Origin: Gammaproteobacteria bacterium
GTDB taxonomy: Bacteria; Pseudomonadota; Gammaproteobacteria; Arenicellales; UBA868
Direction of reading: 5' to 3'
Length of the DNA: 56,542 nt
Assembly (NCBI GenBank): GCA_022451485.1
Contig: JAKUQS010000017.1
Coordinates: 1-56,542, forward strand
The position numbers and the translations under genes were made by a program. Positions 17,117 through 26,569 of the stretch are shown here, in pieces. A model generated the notes under the pieces. That model saw only the letters and a program-made list of their open reading frames with translations, did no database searches and was not told where the DNA came from. Positions within the stretch are counted from its first letter, which is position 1, and each line of letters starts with the position of its first letter.

Positions 17117-18295
17117 ATGAAAAATATCTCTATTAAAGCAATTGAAGTGACTCTCTTTGAGATCACGATACCAGACATTGTCGGCGATCCATCTGGATTC
17201 GGATTTTGGTATCAACGGGGAGCCGGCACACCTCAACAACGCTTCGCACTCAAAATCTACGCGGACGATGGCACGATCGGCGAATACGTACCCCCACGCG
17301 CCCGCGCACCGGTGGTTATGGCCGCGAGCATTGCCCTGGGGCACCTACTAATCGGTAAACCTGCATTGGAACGAGAAGCGCACTATCAAACCATGCGCAA
17401 CGCCACCAAACACGTGGGTGATTCGGGCATTGGTGCACTCGACATTGCACTCTGGGATCTTGCGGGCAAAGCTAGTGAACAACCAATAGCCCAACTACTA
17501 GGCGGCCATCGGTGGGTATTACCGGCTTATGCGAGCACTATATTTGGTGACGAGCAACCTGACGGTCTCTCAAGTGCGACTGCGTACGCCGACTTCGCTG
17601 AACGCTGTCTACAACTCGGCTATCGCGGATACAAAATGCACGGCTGGAAAGAAGGCGTTGCGCGACGCGAAAGCGAAATGATTCAAGCTGTCGGCGAGCG
17701 TGTTGGTGGACGCATGGACATCATGTACGACGGCGCGCTTCACTTAAAAACGCTTGCAGATGCCGTGCGGGTCGGGCACACCTGTGATGACTATGGGCTA
17801 ATGTGGTTAGAGGACCCCTACAATGATGGCGGCCTAACCATAAGAGGCAACCGCGCCTTAAAGGAACAGATTAAAACTCCGCTGATGCTTGGAGAAATGG
17901 TGCGAAATCCGGAACAACACACAGAATTAGTCGCTTCTGGGGTGACAAATTTTGGCAGAGTGGACCCGGACTACGACGGCGGTATCACCGGGTGCTACAA
18001 AGCTGCCATTGCGGCAGAAGCCATGGGTTTTGACGTGGAAGTCCATTCCTGCGGCCCCGCTATGCGCCATCTCATGGCCGCATTGACTCGAAGTAACTAC
18101 TACGAAGTCAACCTTGTTCACCCGCGCGCAGGCAATCCCTGGCACCTCCCGGTGTACGCAGATAACTATTCTGACGAACTTGACTGCATTGATCAAAACG
18201 GCTGTGTACCCGTCCCTCAGGGTCCGGGATTGGGCGTTACTTATGACTGGGACTTTATAGAGCGCCACACCATTGATTCAAAGCGAATCGAGTAA
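17117..18295 (+). CDS. enolase-superfamily (mandelate racemase/muconate lactonizing) enzyme
   Basis: A 392-residue enolase-superfamily enzyme with the capping domain followed by the barrel. Metal ligands are Asp205 (MYDGA), Glu232 (WLEDP) and Glu260 (LGEM). The strand-2 acid/base region is K-x-H (Lys173, His175), and His310 in EVHSCGPA is the other candidate base. That set suits acid-sugar dehydratases more than muconate lactonizing enzymes. It faces the sulfatase at 18342 tail to tail. A role in dehydrating a sugar acid freed by the sulfatases is attractive but inferred; another dehydratase-like gene at 32643 marks the other end of the island. Confidence 0.9.
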   Translation: MKNISIKAIEVTLFEITIPDIVGDPSGFGFWYQRGAGTPQQRFALKIYADDGTIGEYVPPRARAPVVMAASIALGHLLIGKPALEREAHYQTMRNATKHVGDSGIGALDIALWDLAGKASEQPIAQLLGGHRWVLPAYASTIFGDEQPDGLSSATAYADFAERCLQLGYRGYKMHGWKEGVARRESEMIQAVGERVGGRMDIMYDGALHLKTLADAVRVGHTCDDYGLMWLEDPYNDGGLTIRGNRALKEQIKTPLMLGEMVRNPEQHTELVASGVTNFGRVDPDYDGGITGCYKAAIAAEAMGFDVEVHSCGPAMRHLMAALTRSNYYEVNLVHPRAGNPWHLPVYADNYSDELDCIDQNGCVPVPQGPGLGVTYDWDFIERHTIDSKRIE

Positions 18296-18304
18296 TGGCG
18301 GGGT

Positions 18305-18344
18305 AGAGATGTCATCGGCTTAACGCCGCTCACTAATCTCTTTA
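18305..18344. terminator. possible bidirectional terminator between convergent genes
   Basis: AGAGAT (18305-18310) pairs with ATCTCT (18336-18341), with an inner CGGC/GCCG stem (18316-18319 with 18325-18328) and TTT after the right arm. It lies between the ends of two convergent genes. The stem is weak and interrupted, so this is tentative. Confidence 0.3.
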
Positions 18345-19823
18345 TCGCCAAGCATCTTTGACATCAATGCCTGGTGGTGGGCTGATGACTAATCCCTTTT
18401 CCGCTAGTACGGCCTCCTTACCCCCCCAGTACTCCATCTTGGCAACCTGATCGGCTTTGGCTTGTTGATCAACTTCTTCAGGATTGCAAATCAGTCTCAA
18501 TTGACCTTGCAATCGAGCAACAGTTTCCGCCATCTCTGCACGCCCGGCGAGATCTTCAATTTCATCAGGATCATGGGCCAGGTCGAACAACTGGGGTGGC
18601 ATATCAACGTGATAAATTAATTTTAGATCACCTTCTCGCAGCATAAAACTGCCGTTCAGAGACATGGCAGCGTGATATTCGGCAAACCCCACGCGAGATT
18701 CTGCCTCTCCGTTAAATAAAGGCCACAGACTTTTACCTGGCAGTGATTTATCAGTAGCATTAGTCGCAACACCACTACTCTCCACCAACGTGGGAAACAA
18801 GTCGACATGCGACGTTATGTCATCGACCACAATTCCCTCTGGTATTCCCGGTCCGGCCATCAGCAAAGGCACTGCGATAGCCCCTTCATAGAGGTTGGCC
18901 TTACCTAGCAATCCATGGGACCCATGCATCTCTCCATGATCAGTCGTATAAAGAATTCGTGTGTCTTCAGTTAAACCTAGTGTGTCAAGCGCAGCTATAA
19001 CCTCCCCTACCTGTTCATCGAGGTGGGTAATCAAGCCATAGTAGCCAGCCGCGATTCGCTTCAGGTCATCCGGCATCAATTCCTTGGTATCCATCATCTT
19101 GCGCAGATGCTGGATTGCCGGGTGTTCTGGCCGATCACCCGGGGCAAATGCCGGCGGTAAGGGCATTTCTTCAAGCGGGTAACGTTCAAAAAGGCGCTCT
19201 GGTACCGAAAACGGGGGGTGGGAACTTGGATAAGAAACATGCAGCACCCAGGGTCTCCCGGTTCGTTTCCCGTTTTCCTTCAGCCAATGAATGGCTTTCG
19301 AAGTAATTTTACGATCAAAATCCTGATAGTGACTTGTACCCAGACCAGAACGGTCGAGGTATAACTCCCATTGACCGACATGGACTTGTTCTTCGCCTGC
19401 TCCTCTTAAAAGAAAGTCTACCCCACCCTTTTTATTCAGGATGTGCATGGGAATGATTTCGTCGGTAAAGCCGTTATTATCCTCAGCCGCTCGGTAATGG
19501 AGTTTCCCGATCGACACCACATCCCAACCCTCCTCCGCAAGTCGATGCATCCAACTCGGCAAACTCCCATCGTATACGATGGCGTTATCCCACAGATGGC
19601 TCTGGTGTGGATATTGACCAGTCGCAATTGAAGCCCGTGCAGGACAACACAACGCACTCGCCGCATAGGCATTAGAAAAACGCGCGCCTCTCTTCGCGAT
19701 ACGATCAAGATGTGGAGTTTGCACAATCGAGTGCCCGTAACACCCCAACAGATTCCGATTGTGATTATCGGATTGAAAGTAAACAAGGTTACTCGGCGCC
19801 GGCAGATTAAACGAACCACTCAT
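18342..19823 (-). CDS. sulfatase 1 (formylglycine type)
   Basis: A 493-residue type I sulfatase. The C-x-P-x-R signature is C59-C-P-A-R, whose Cys must be oxidised to formylglycine by an activating enzyme not present in the window. The first metal loop reads QSDNH, with Asn where the paralogs have Gln. The second metal site is TTDHGEMHGSHG. No signal peptide is visible, so the protein is probably cytoplasmic. Its ATG overlaps the stop of sulfatase 2 (ATGA), and it is the last gene of the leftward ABC importer operon. It belongs to the same subfamily as sulfatases 2 and 3 (choline-sulfatase-like layout). The sulfate ester is unknown. Confidence 0.93.
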   Translation of the reverse strand: MSGSFNLPAPSNLVYFQSDNHNRNLLGCYGHSIVQTPHLDRIAKRGARFSNAYAASALCCPARASIATGQYPHQSHLWDNAIVYDGSLPSWMHRLAEEGWDVVSIGKLHYRAAEDNNGFTDEIIPMHILNKKGGVDFLLRGAGEEQVHVGQWELYLDRSGLGTSHYQDFDRKITSKAIHWLKENGKRTGRPWVLHVSYPSSHPPFSVPERLFERYPLEEMPLPPAFAPGDRPEHPAIQHLRKMMDTKELMPDDLKRIAAGYYGLITHLDEQVGEVIAALDTLGLTEDTRILYTTDHGEMHGSHGLLGKANLYEGAIAVPLLMAGPGIPEGIVVDDITSHVDLFPTLVESSGVATNATDKSLPGKSLWPLFNGEAESRVGFAEYHAAMSLNGSFMLREGDLKLIYHVDMPPQLFDLAHDPDEIEDLAGRAEMAETVARLQGQLRLICNPEEVDQQAKADQVAKMEYWGGKEAVLAEKGLVISPPPGIDVKDAWR

Positions 19824-21277
19824 GAGTAGACGGGCGTCTCCCCTGGCGCAGGTGTGTAACCGAAAGAACCTCCATTAAGTACGGCCTCGCGACCGCCAGC
19901 GGCCGCAATTCTGGCCAATTGATCGCCGCGAGCCTGTTCGTTAACAAACATTGGATCACATAATTCCGAGAGATGTTTTTCGAAAGCCATCTTTACTTCA
20001 CGATACGCCGAATCCTCCGCTAAATTCCGAGATTCATCCGGGTCAGACGACAGATCAAACAACGTATCCGGATAATCAGCATCTACATAGTGCACATATT
20101 TGTAATCCCCCTGCCTCAACATAAATATCCCAGTCCTCGATCCCGCAGCGTGAAATTCGCTGAAAGCAACTCGATCGGGTTCGGCCCCTCGGGCTAGATC
20201 AAACAATGATCGACCACGGAGGCAATCATCTTCATCCAAACGGTCGAGCCCAACACAATCAGTAATCGTTGAAAAACAATCGACATGGGATACCGGGGTT
20301 TCAACGACATGCCCAACCGGCACGCCCTCTCCCGCCAAGATCATAGGCACACCCACCGTCTCCTCATACATATTGCTCTTACCCCAGATACCGCGGTCGC
20401 CGTTCGCCTCACCATGATCGCTGGAATATAAAATCCGTGTGTTATCGCTTAACCCACTTTGATCCAATGCCTTGAGGATCTTCCCCACGTTGTCATCCAA
20501 GTAACTGCATAGACCGAAATAGGCCGCCATAGTTCTGCGCACCATTTCTTCTGGCAAAGAGTCGGGTATGCCAAGAAAACGTCTAATGTCATTGATAGCC
20601 GGGTGATCTGGCCGATTACTCACATCATGCTGACGTGGCCAATCAATGTCATCCAACGGATAAAGATCGTAGAACGCCTGTGGCGCAATAATCGGTGGAT
20701 GGGGGCAAACCAGTGAGGCAAAAAGAACCCAGGGTTTTTCCTGAGACTGGCCGGCAATCTCCTCTAACCAGCGAACCGTCAACTCCGTAATATCGCGGTC
20801 ATATTGAATATAAGTTGAATCTCCGGCTCCCGCTTCTTGCAGATAGCCGCGGTATTTCGTTAAAACCGCCGAACCATCCCGCAAACAGCCCAACAGATCT
20901 CCTACACCCCCAACCACATTCATAGGAATCTGACTGTCTGAAAACCCTGTAGGATCCTGCACAGATCGGAAATGTAATTTTCCGATTGACGTCGTCGTCT
21001 GATCCAGCGCCGTCAACCTGTGATGCCACGATGGCACCGAGCCTTCATACGCTTTACCGTTATCCCAGTAGCCCGTTTCGAAAACGTAGCGTCCAGTCGC
21101 AAGCGCGGCTCTCGCCGGCACACAGATCGGGGAATTGGTATAGGCGTTACTAAATCGTGTTCCCCGTGCCGCTAACGCATCAAGATGGGGAGTCTTGACG
21201 AGAGGATGCCCATAACAACCCAGCGCGCGTTTGGAGTGTTGATCAGAGAACAGAAAAAGTAAATTTTGTGGTTTCAT
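19820..21277 (-). CDS. sulfatase 2 (formylglycine type)
   Basis: A 485-residue sulfatase with the signature C52-V-P-A-R, first metal loop FSDQH and second metal site SSDHGEANG. The C-terminus ends in GYTPAPGETP, nearly the same as sulfatase 3 (25036), so these two are close paralogs. The ATG at 21277 is preferred over an in-frame TTG at 21280 because AGGA lies just upstream. It follows the second permease gene by about 100 bp and overlaps sulfatase 1. There is no signal peptide. Co-transcription with an importer implies that the sulfate ester is taken up intact and cleaved inside the cell. Confidence 0.93.
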   Translation of the reverse strand: MKPQNLLFLFSDQHSKRALGCYGHPLVKTPHLDALAARGTRFSNAYTNSPICVPARAALATGRYVFETGYWDNGKAYEGSVPSWHHRLTALDQTTTSIGKLHFRSVQDPTGFSDSQIPMNVVGGVGDLLGCLRDGSAVLTKYRGYLQEAGAGDSTYIQYDRDITELTVRWLEEIAGQSQEKPWVLFASLVCPHPPIIAPQAFYDLYPLDDIDWPRQHDVSNRPDHPAINDIRRFLGIPDSLPEEMVRRTMAAYFGLCSYLDDNVGKILKALDQSGLSDNTRILYSSDHGEANGDRGIWGKSNMYEETVGVPMILAGEGVPVGHVVETPVSHVDCFSTITDCVGLDRLDEDDCLRGRSLFDLARGAEPDRVAFSEFHAAGSRTGIFMLRQGDYKYVHYVDADYPDTLFDLSSDPDESRNLAEDSAYREVKMAFEKHLSELCDPMFVNEQARGDQLARIAAAGGREAVLNGGSFGYTPAPGETPVYS

Positions 21278-21375
21278 CAATCCTACTCACTATCCATTTG
21301 CGTACCATCCACCAGCGTCCAAACCTGCAGGGCAATTCGATAACGCAATATGACTTAATCCCACTGATTTGCCAG

Positions 21376-22218
21376 CTACCCCTTAACCCCTCCCGAGGTA
21401 AGGCCTGCCGCCAGTTGTTTCTGAATTGCCAATACGATAAAGAACACGGGGATCGTCACCATCGTCGCCGCCGCCATCATTTGGCCGCTGCCCCCAGCCT
21501 CCGGGTCCGCATACTTGTAGACAGAAACCGGCGCCGTGGAAACATCGAACCCACCCAAGACTAACGCGAGCATGAAATTATTCCAGGAGAAAATAAAACA
21601 AAGAATAGCGGTAGCGATCATTCCCGGTGCGCTCAACGGAACCACAATGCGCCAGAATGCTTCTGTTCGAGAAGCGCCATCGATCCATGCAGCCTCCTCT
21701 AGCTCCTTTGGAATGTCCTCAATAAAGCCCAACATAATCCAAACCCCGAACGGGATAGTAATCACTAAGTGGGCCAGAATAATGCCGACATGCGTATTCA
21801 ATAAACCGAGGTGCTTGTACACGATCCAGAAAGGAACCAATGCCGTGATGTAGGGAATCATCCGTGTGAGGAGAATTCCCACCACCAATTTACGCATATT
21901 AAACCGCGTGACCGTATACGAAGTCAGTAACCCACAAAAAAGGCCGATAAGAGTGGCGCTACCAGAAATAATTAAACTATTTACTATATTAGGAAAAAGG
22001 TCACTATTTTCTAATACATCTGTGTAATTGGACCACATGGGCTCGAAAATCCACGTGCCGGGCTCGAAGAAAAGATAATCCGGCTTAAGCGAATTCCAAA
22101 ACATATAAAAGAAAATAAAAAAGAACGGGCCAACCACCGCGATCATCATGAGCTGCGTCGTAGTGAATTCCAGCACTTTCCACAACTTTTTTGGCAATCG
22201 CGCTTTTAATAAGACCAT
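21376..22218 (-). CDS. carbohydrate ABC transporter permease (MalG type)
   Basis: A 280-residue inner-membrane permease with about six membrane segments. The EAA loop, which contacts the ATPase, is EEAAWIDGASRTEAFWRIVVPLS. The ATG at 22218 overlaps the end of the first permease gene by 13 bp; a longer frame to 22278 would run well into it. It pairs with the MalF-type permease in a CUT1-style importer for oligosaccharides or polyols. The C-terminus ends in LAAGLTSGGVKG, a typical MalG-family tail. The cognate ATPase is not in this operon; the likely one is at 26570. Confidence 0.93.
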   Translation of the reverse strand: MVLLKARLPKKLWKVLEFTTTQLMMIAVVGPFFFIFFYMFWNSLKPDYLFFEPGTWIFEPMWSNYTDVLENSDLFPNIVNSLIISGSATLIGLFCGLLTSYTVTRFNMRKLVVGILLTRMIPYITALVPFWIVYKHLGLLNTHVGIILAHLVITIPFGVWIMLGFIEDIPKELEEAAWIDGASRTEAFWRIVVPLSAPGMIATAILCFIFSWNNFMLALVLGGFDVSTAPVSVYKYADPEAGGSGQMMAAATMVTIPVFFIVLAIQKQLAAGLTSGGVKG

Positions 22219-23129
22219 TTGCGTTTCCGTAACTGCAACAGAATTAGTTGAATTGCCAAGATAAAGAAAAAGAACCATACCCCTTTTGCAGCCGCTTCAC
22301 CCATATACTGATACTCAAACGCATTGAAATAAACATTCAAATTCATCGTTTCCGTTGCCCACCTGGGGCCCGCATCGGTAATCGCCAGGAAGGTATCAAA
22401 CTCTTTAACACCAAAAATTGATCGCAGAATCAGGGCGACAGCAATATGGGCCCGCATTAATGGCAAAGTAACGTGCATGAAAATCTGCCAACGCGAGGCT
22501 CCATCTATACGAGCCGCTTCGAACGGATCCTGGGGCAAAGACTGCAATCCAGAAAGCAGAATTAGCGTCATAAAGGGGGTGTGGTGCCAAATCCCTACTA
22601 AAATCAGTGAGGGCATCGCCCAATTCGGATCGATCGTCCATTCAATTGGCTCTATGCCAAGCACACCCAAACCGAGGTTAAGTATTCCATAGGCATAATC
22701 GTAAAATAAAATCCAAACCAAACTAATTGCCACAGACATCGAAAGCATCGGCATCATCCAAACCGAACGATAAAACGCCTTCCCGGCAAAACTTCGATTA
22801 AATAACAAGGCCGTTGCCATTCCCAAGACGAACTGACCACCGACAGAAAGGATTGCATAATAAAACGTATGCCCAACCGCGTTAATCCAGCGCGGGTCCT
22901 GCCACGCCGTTATATAGTTTTTTAATCCCACGAAATTAGGCTCGGGATTAAGGATCAACTGCCAATCAGTCATGCTAGTCAACAGGACCAATGCGACCGG
23001 GAATGCCACCAATCCGAAAAGAAAAATAACCGTCGGAATATTGAACACCACAGTCATATGCCGGTCGATCCAGTCGATCAACCGCCGAGGCATCCCGTGT
23101 TCGGCACCTGGTACCTTAGTCATTGCCAT
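22206..23129 (-). CDS. carbohydrate ABC transporter permease (MalF type)
   Basis: A 307-residue permease with an N-terminal cytoplasmic stretch and about six membrane segments. The EAA loop is FEAARIDGASRWQIFMHVTLPLM. The short N-terminus and total length are usual for CUT1 importers other than MalF itself. It follows the binding-protein gene, with a strong hairpin in the gap. Together with the MalG-type permease and an ATPase it would carry a substrate delivered by the binding protein at 23231. Confidence 0.93.
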   Translation of the reverse strand: MAMTKVPGAEHGMPRRLIDWIDRHMTVVFNIPTVIFLFGLVAFPVALVLLTSMTDWQLILNPEPNFVGLKNYITAWQDPRWINAVGHTFYYAILSVGGQFVLGMATALLFNRSFAGKAFYRSVWMMPMLSMSVAISLVWILFYDYAYGILNLGLGVLGIEPIEWTIDPNWAMPSLILVGIWHHTPFMTLILLSGLQSLPQDPFEAARIDGASRWQIFMHVTLPLMRAHIAVALILRSIFGVKEFDTFLAITDAGPRWATETMNLNVYFNAFEYQYMGEAAAKGVWFFFFILAIQLILLQLRKRKWSY

Positions 23130-23171
23130 ATCGATTCAGACCGCCGGGTGGCACTGATTGCTGGTCGAAAT

Positions 23172-23217
23172 CAGGCGCCAGGGTTTAGGCGCGTCTGCAC
23201 CCAAACCCTGACACCTG
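23172..23217 (-). terminator. hairpin after binding-protein gene (attenuator or mRNA stabiliser)
   Basis: CAGGGTTT (23179-23186) pairs perfectly with AAACCCTG (23203-23210), and an outer CAGG/CCTG stem (23172-23175 with 23214-23217) extends it across a 3-by-3 internal loop. No T-run follows on the minus strand, so a full terminator is unlikely. Position between the binding-protein gene and the first permease fits differential expression of binding protein over permease. Confidence 0.5.
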
Positions 23218-23230
23218 GACGTAAGAACTA

Positions 23231-24673
23231 TTATTGCCCTAATTTAGCCAGACCATCGGCCGCGATCGGCTCCTCCTGGACGCCAGCTTTCATCCGTTTT
23301 CCGAGAGACGGCATCACACCCATAAAATCCATTCCAGTTTCCGTCTTAGCGACAAGTGCTGTCATTAATTTGGCCGCATCATCCGCAGCTGCTTGTATCG
23401 CCGCTCGATCACCATTTCGTATGGCGATATTCATGACATCACCAGCGGCATCACGCATTTGGCCAATCGCAATAGCTTGGGGCTTCGCAATAGCGATTCC
23501 GTAATCAGCCGCATGTTTAGCCGACGAACCCCAACCCGGAGTCGGGGCTTTATACGATGGATCGTCCCACGCAGAGCGTCTGCACATCGGAACCGCTGCG
23601 TTTTGCCCTTTCAGCATAATATGCTTCTGGGTCATCCAAGCAATGTACAGCCAGGCCGCCTTCTTCTTCTCTGAATATTTCGAGATAGCTATCGAAGTCG
23701 TCGGCAGATTGGGGAAACTACCGCCCGCTCCTTCTGGCACCAGGATCACCGTGCTTTTGCCTGCAATACGTGACTTTTTCGGATTGTCCGAAAGTCCGTG
23801 CCAGAAATTAAGTTCCTGATGCATGGCAGCCTTACCGGCAGCGTACAACGCGGCATTCTGGGGCGGCTTGTTGCTCAGCGCGGACTTGGGTGCATACTCG
23901 CGGATCAATCGACCATAGAACTCGAAGGCATCAACCGATTCCTTTGAATTGATATTTGCCACCTTGGTACCGTCTGCCGCAGTCTTGAACCATGACCCAC
24001 CATGATTAAACAAATAACTGGCAAAGCTCGCCGTCGTTAAGCGACCCCAACCTCGAGAGAGGAAGCCATAGATCTCAGGCTTACCATCACCATCCTCATC
24101 AATGGTCAGCTTCTTCGCCGCATCCTCCAACTCAGCCATGTTTGTTGGAACCTTGACGTTGTACTTCTTAAAAAGATCCTTTCGAATATGAAGCAACTGC
24201 GCCTGTGCCGACCAAACAATATTATTATGTGATTGCCCCTTGATCACGCGTTCAGTGTTAAGACAACCACCCAGCCAATCACCTGGATAGTCGTAATTCG
24301 CTGGCGTTAACGAGGAATCCGAAAGGTAAGGCTCCAGATCCTCAAGGTGTCCTGCTGCAGTCAGTTTTCCACCACGGTTATCCATCTGTAACATCAAAAC
24401 GTCCAACGTTGAATCCTTACCCGCCAACATGATGTCCTGTTTCTTTCGTATCTGTCCGGCTTGCAGTACCTGCATCTTGACCTTGATACCTGTCTCTTTC
24501 TGAAACTGCTTCGCCATTGGACGCCACCAGGCGTCGATATAATTGGCCGTGAAATAGGCGGCATTTAGCGTAGTGCCTTCAAACTGTCGCCAATTCACCT
24601 CCGCCGAGGCCGTTCCAGTCACACCTAAAGCGAATGTTGTTGCTAATACCAACGAATGAAATTTTCTGTCCAC
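23231..24673 (-). CDS. ABC transporter extracellular solute-binding protein
   Basis: A 480-residue family 1 solute-binding protein. The GTG at 24673 is chosen because AAGGAGG lies 7 nt upstream and the protein then opens with a clean signal peptide (DRKFHSLVLATTFALGVTG, cleavage after TASA). The mature part shows the periplasmic binding fold, with KQFQKETGIKVKMQVL and the hinge region LDVLMLQMDNRGG. It would capture the substrate in the periplasm for the permeases downstream. The linked sulfatases suggest a sulfated sugar or polyol ligand, but the binding pocket cannot be read from sequence. Confidence 0.93.
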   Translation of the reverse strand: MDRKFHSLVLATTFALGVTGTASAEVNWRQFEGTTLNAAYFTANYIDAWWRPMAKQFQKETGIKVKMQVLQAGQIRKKQDIMLAGKDSTLDVLMLQMDNRGGKLTAAGHLEDLEPYLSDSSLTPANYDYPGDWLGGCLNTERVIKGQSHNNIVWSAQAQLLHIRKDLFKKYNVKVPTNMAELEDAAKKLTIDEDGDGKPEIYGFLSRGWGRLTTASFASYLFNHGGSWFKTAADGTKVANINSKESVDAFEFYGRLIREYAPKSALSNKPPQNAALYAAGKAAMHQELNFWHGLSDNPKKSRIAGKSTVILVPEGAGGSFPNLPTTSIAISKYSEKKKAAWLYIAWMTQKHIMLKGQNAAVPMCRRSAWDDPSYKAPTPGWGSSAKHAADYGIAIAKPQAIAIGQMRDAAGDVMNIAIRNGDRAAIQAAADDAAKLMTALVAKTETGMDFMGVMPSLGKRMKAGVQEEPIAADGLAKLGQ

Positions 24674-25035
24674 GGTGCTCCTCCTTGCTATAAGTCTAGG
24701 CTCCCCAGTGCTGCGCATTGGTAATGTGTCGTTTCATGCAAAAACACCTCGTTACTAATCCGCAATGCTGCGACGGGGGATGGTGACACGATCAACAATC
24801 CTTCCACAAGTCTTTCCTGCAATTGCTTGAGTTAAATCCTCCTTGTAAGCAAGGGTATTGAGGCTGAGTCGCTCCAATCAAAAGCAGCCTGCACTGCTTC
24901 TTTACCACCCCCGCTACTCAACCAGTCTATTTCTTATAGATTTACACCAAGACATGGACCCTACTACTTGCTCACCGTTAAAGGAACTGTCACCATCGCC
25001 GTTCACAGTGGCTGGATTTAAACGGGGGGACCGAG
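24674..25035. other. divergent intergenic region of the sulfatase island
   Basis: 362 bases separate the leftward importer operon from the rightward sulfatase 3. It must hold both promoters. I see a small inverted repeat TCTAT-N5-ATAGA at 24926-24940 and a G-rich ribosome site just before 25036. No convincing sigma-70 pair, riboswitch or small gene is recognisable. Confidence 0.5.
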
Positions 25036-26502
25036 ATGTCGGATAAACCGAACAATTTCCTTTTTATTTTTTCTGATCAGCACACCCGTCGAGCGACGGG
25101 CTGTTACGGTCACTCACTAGTAAAAACTCCGCACCTTGATCGACTCGCTGAGAACGGAACCCTATTTCAGAATGCCTACTGCAACGGACCAATCTGTGTA
25201 CCCTGCCGCGGCAGCCTCGCGACTGGTCGTTATGTTAACGACCCAACATTAGAAGTCTGGGACAACTGCAGCCCCTATTACGGACAGGCTCCATCATGGG
25301 GTCATCGACTCATGAACCAGGGCCATCGCGTCGTATCGATCGGAAAATTGCATTATCGAGATACTGCCGATGACAATGGCTTCGACGAATCGATTGTTCC
25401 CCTACACATCATTGATGGCATTGGGATGCTGTATACCCTTCTCCGCGACCCGATGCCCACTGGCCGAGCTTTTCCATACGGTGTTCTAAACGCAGGGGTT
25501 GGGAACTCAACCTATCTTGACTATGACCGAGATATCACAACGCGCGCATTAGATTGGATAAAAAACGAAGCGCCGACCCACACCGACAAACCATGGGCAC
25601 TCTTCGTTTCACTTGTCTGTCCACACCCGCCCTGGGTTGCCCCACCTGAGTTTTACGATCTCTACCCCCATCAGGACCTGGACATGCCACTCGCCTACGG
25701 CCTCGACGAGCGTCCCATGCATCCGGGATTGGAGGACTACCGTACCAATTTTGGAATCCAAGGCGAGTTTGACGACGCCACCTTACGCAAAGTGATCGCC
25801 GCGTACTACGGCATGATCAGTTATCTTGATGACAACATTGGTAAACTGCTTTCTGCCCTCGAAGCGTCTGGATTGTCTGAGAATACACGAGTCCTCTACA
25901 CGTCTGATCACGGCGAATCTATGGGTCAAAAAGGCATGTTCAGCAAATGTAATATGTATGAGGAATCAGTTGGGGTACCCCTGATTATGTCCGGGCCAGG
26001 CATCCCTTCGGGCAAGGAAGTCGCCACACCTGTACAACTCCTTGACGTGTTCCCCACTATTCTGGAAACCACGGGAGTGGACATTGTTGATGAAGACCAA
26101 GAACTTCCCGGCACCTCCCTCGTACAACTTGCTGAAGGCGATGAACCCGATCGGGTAATTTTCTCTGAACAACACTCAGCCGGTGCGAAGTCAGCCGTCT
26201 ACTTGCTTCGACATGGCGACTGGAAATATGTGCGCTATATGGAAGATTATCCACCTCAATTATTTAATATGGCATCTGATCCCAACGAACTGAATGATCT
26301 CGCAGGCGACCCGGCGTATAAGGATCAGTGTGATAGCTGCGAAGCCGCACTGCGTGACTTGATTAATCCAGAAGACGTAGATCGGCGTGCAAAAGCCAAA
26401 CAAGCGGAGCGCATCGAGCTAGGAGGAGGCATCGAAGCCGTTCTTGCCAAGGGCTCGCCAGGCTATACGCCTGCTCCGGGTGAAGAACCCACTTTCCGTT
26501 AA
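25036..26502 (+). CDS. sulfatase 3 (formylglycine type)
   Basis: A 488-residue sulfatase with the signature C54-V-P-C-R; the additional Cys at the fourth position is uncommon in this set. The metal sites are FSDQH (12-16) and TSDHGESMG. The C-terminal GYTPAPGEEP tail matches sulfatase 2, marking a duplication of a pair now on opposite sides of the importer. No signal peptide. GGGGGGA lies 5-6 nt before the ATG. It leads the rightward arm sulfatase-ATPase-sulfatase. The substrate is unknown; a choline-sulfatase-like subfamily is my best guess from layout only. Confidence 0.93.
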   Translation: MSDKPNNFLFIFSDQHTRRATGCYGHSLVKTPHLDRLAENGTLFQNAYCNGPICVPCRGSLATGRYVNDPTLEVWDNCSPYYGQAPSWGHRLMNQGHRVVSIGKLHYRDTADDNGFDESIVPLHIIDGIGMLYTLLRDPMPTGRAFPYGVLNAGVGNSTYLDYDRDITTRALDWIKNEAPTHTDKPWALFVSLVCPHPPWVAPPEFYDLYPHQDLDMPLAYGLDERPMHPGLEDYRTNFGIQGEFDDATLRKVIAAYYGMISYLDDNIGKLLSALEASGLSENTRVLYTSDHGESMGQKGMFSKCNMYEESVGVPLIMSGPGIPSGKEVATPVQLLDVFPTILETTGVDIVDEDQELPGTSLVQLAEGDEPDRVIFSEQHSAGAKSAVYLLRHGDWKYVRYMEDYPPQLFNMASDPNELNDLAGDPAYKDQCDSCEAALRDLINPEDVDRRAKAKQAERIELGGGIEAVLAKGSPGYTPAPGEEPTFR

Positions 26503-26569
26503 TGTTCGCCGGTGTCTTCACTTCTATTTTGACGCCGCGATCAAAGATCAACAATGAGCGTACAGTGAC

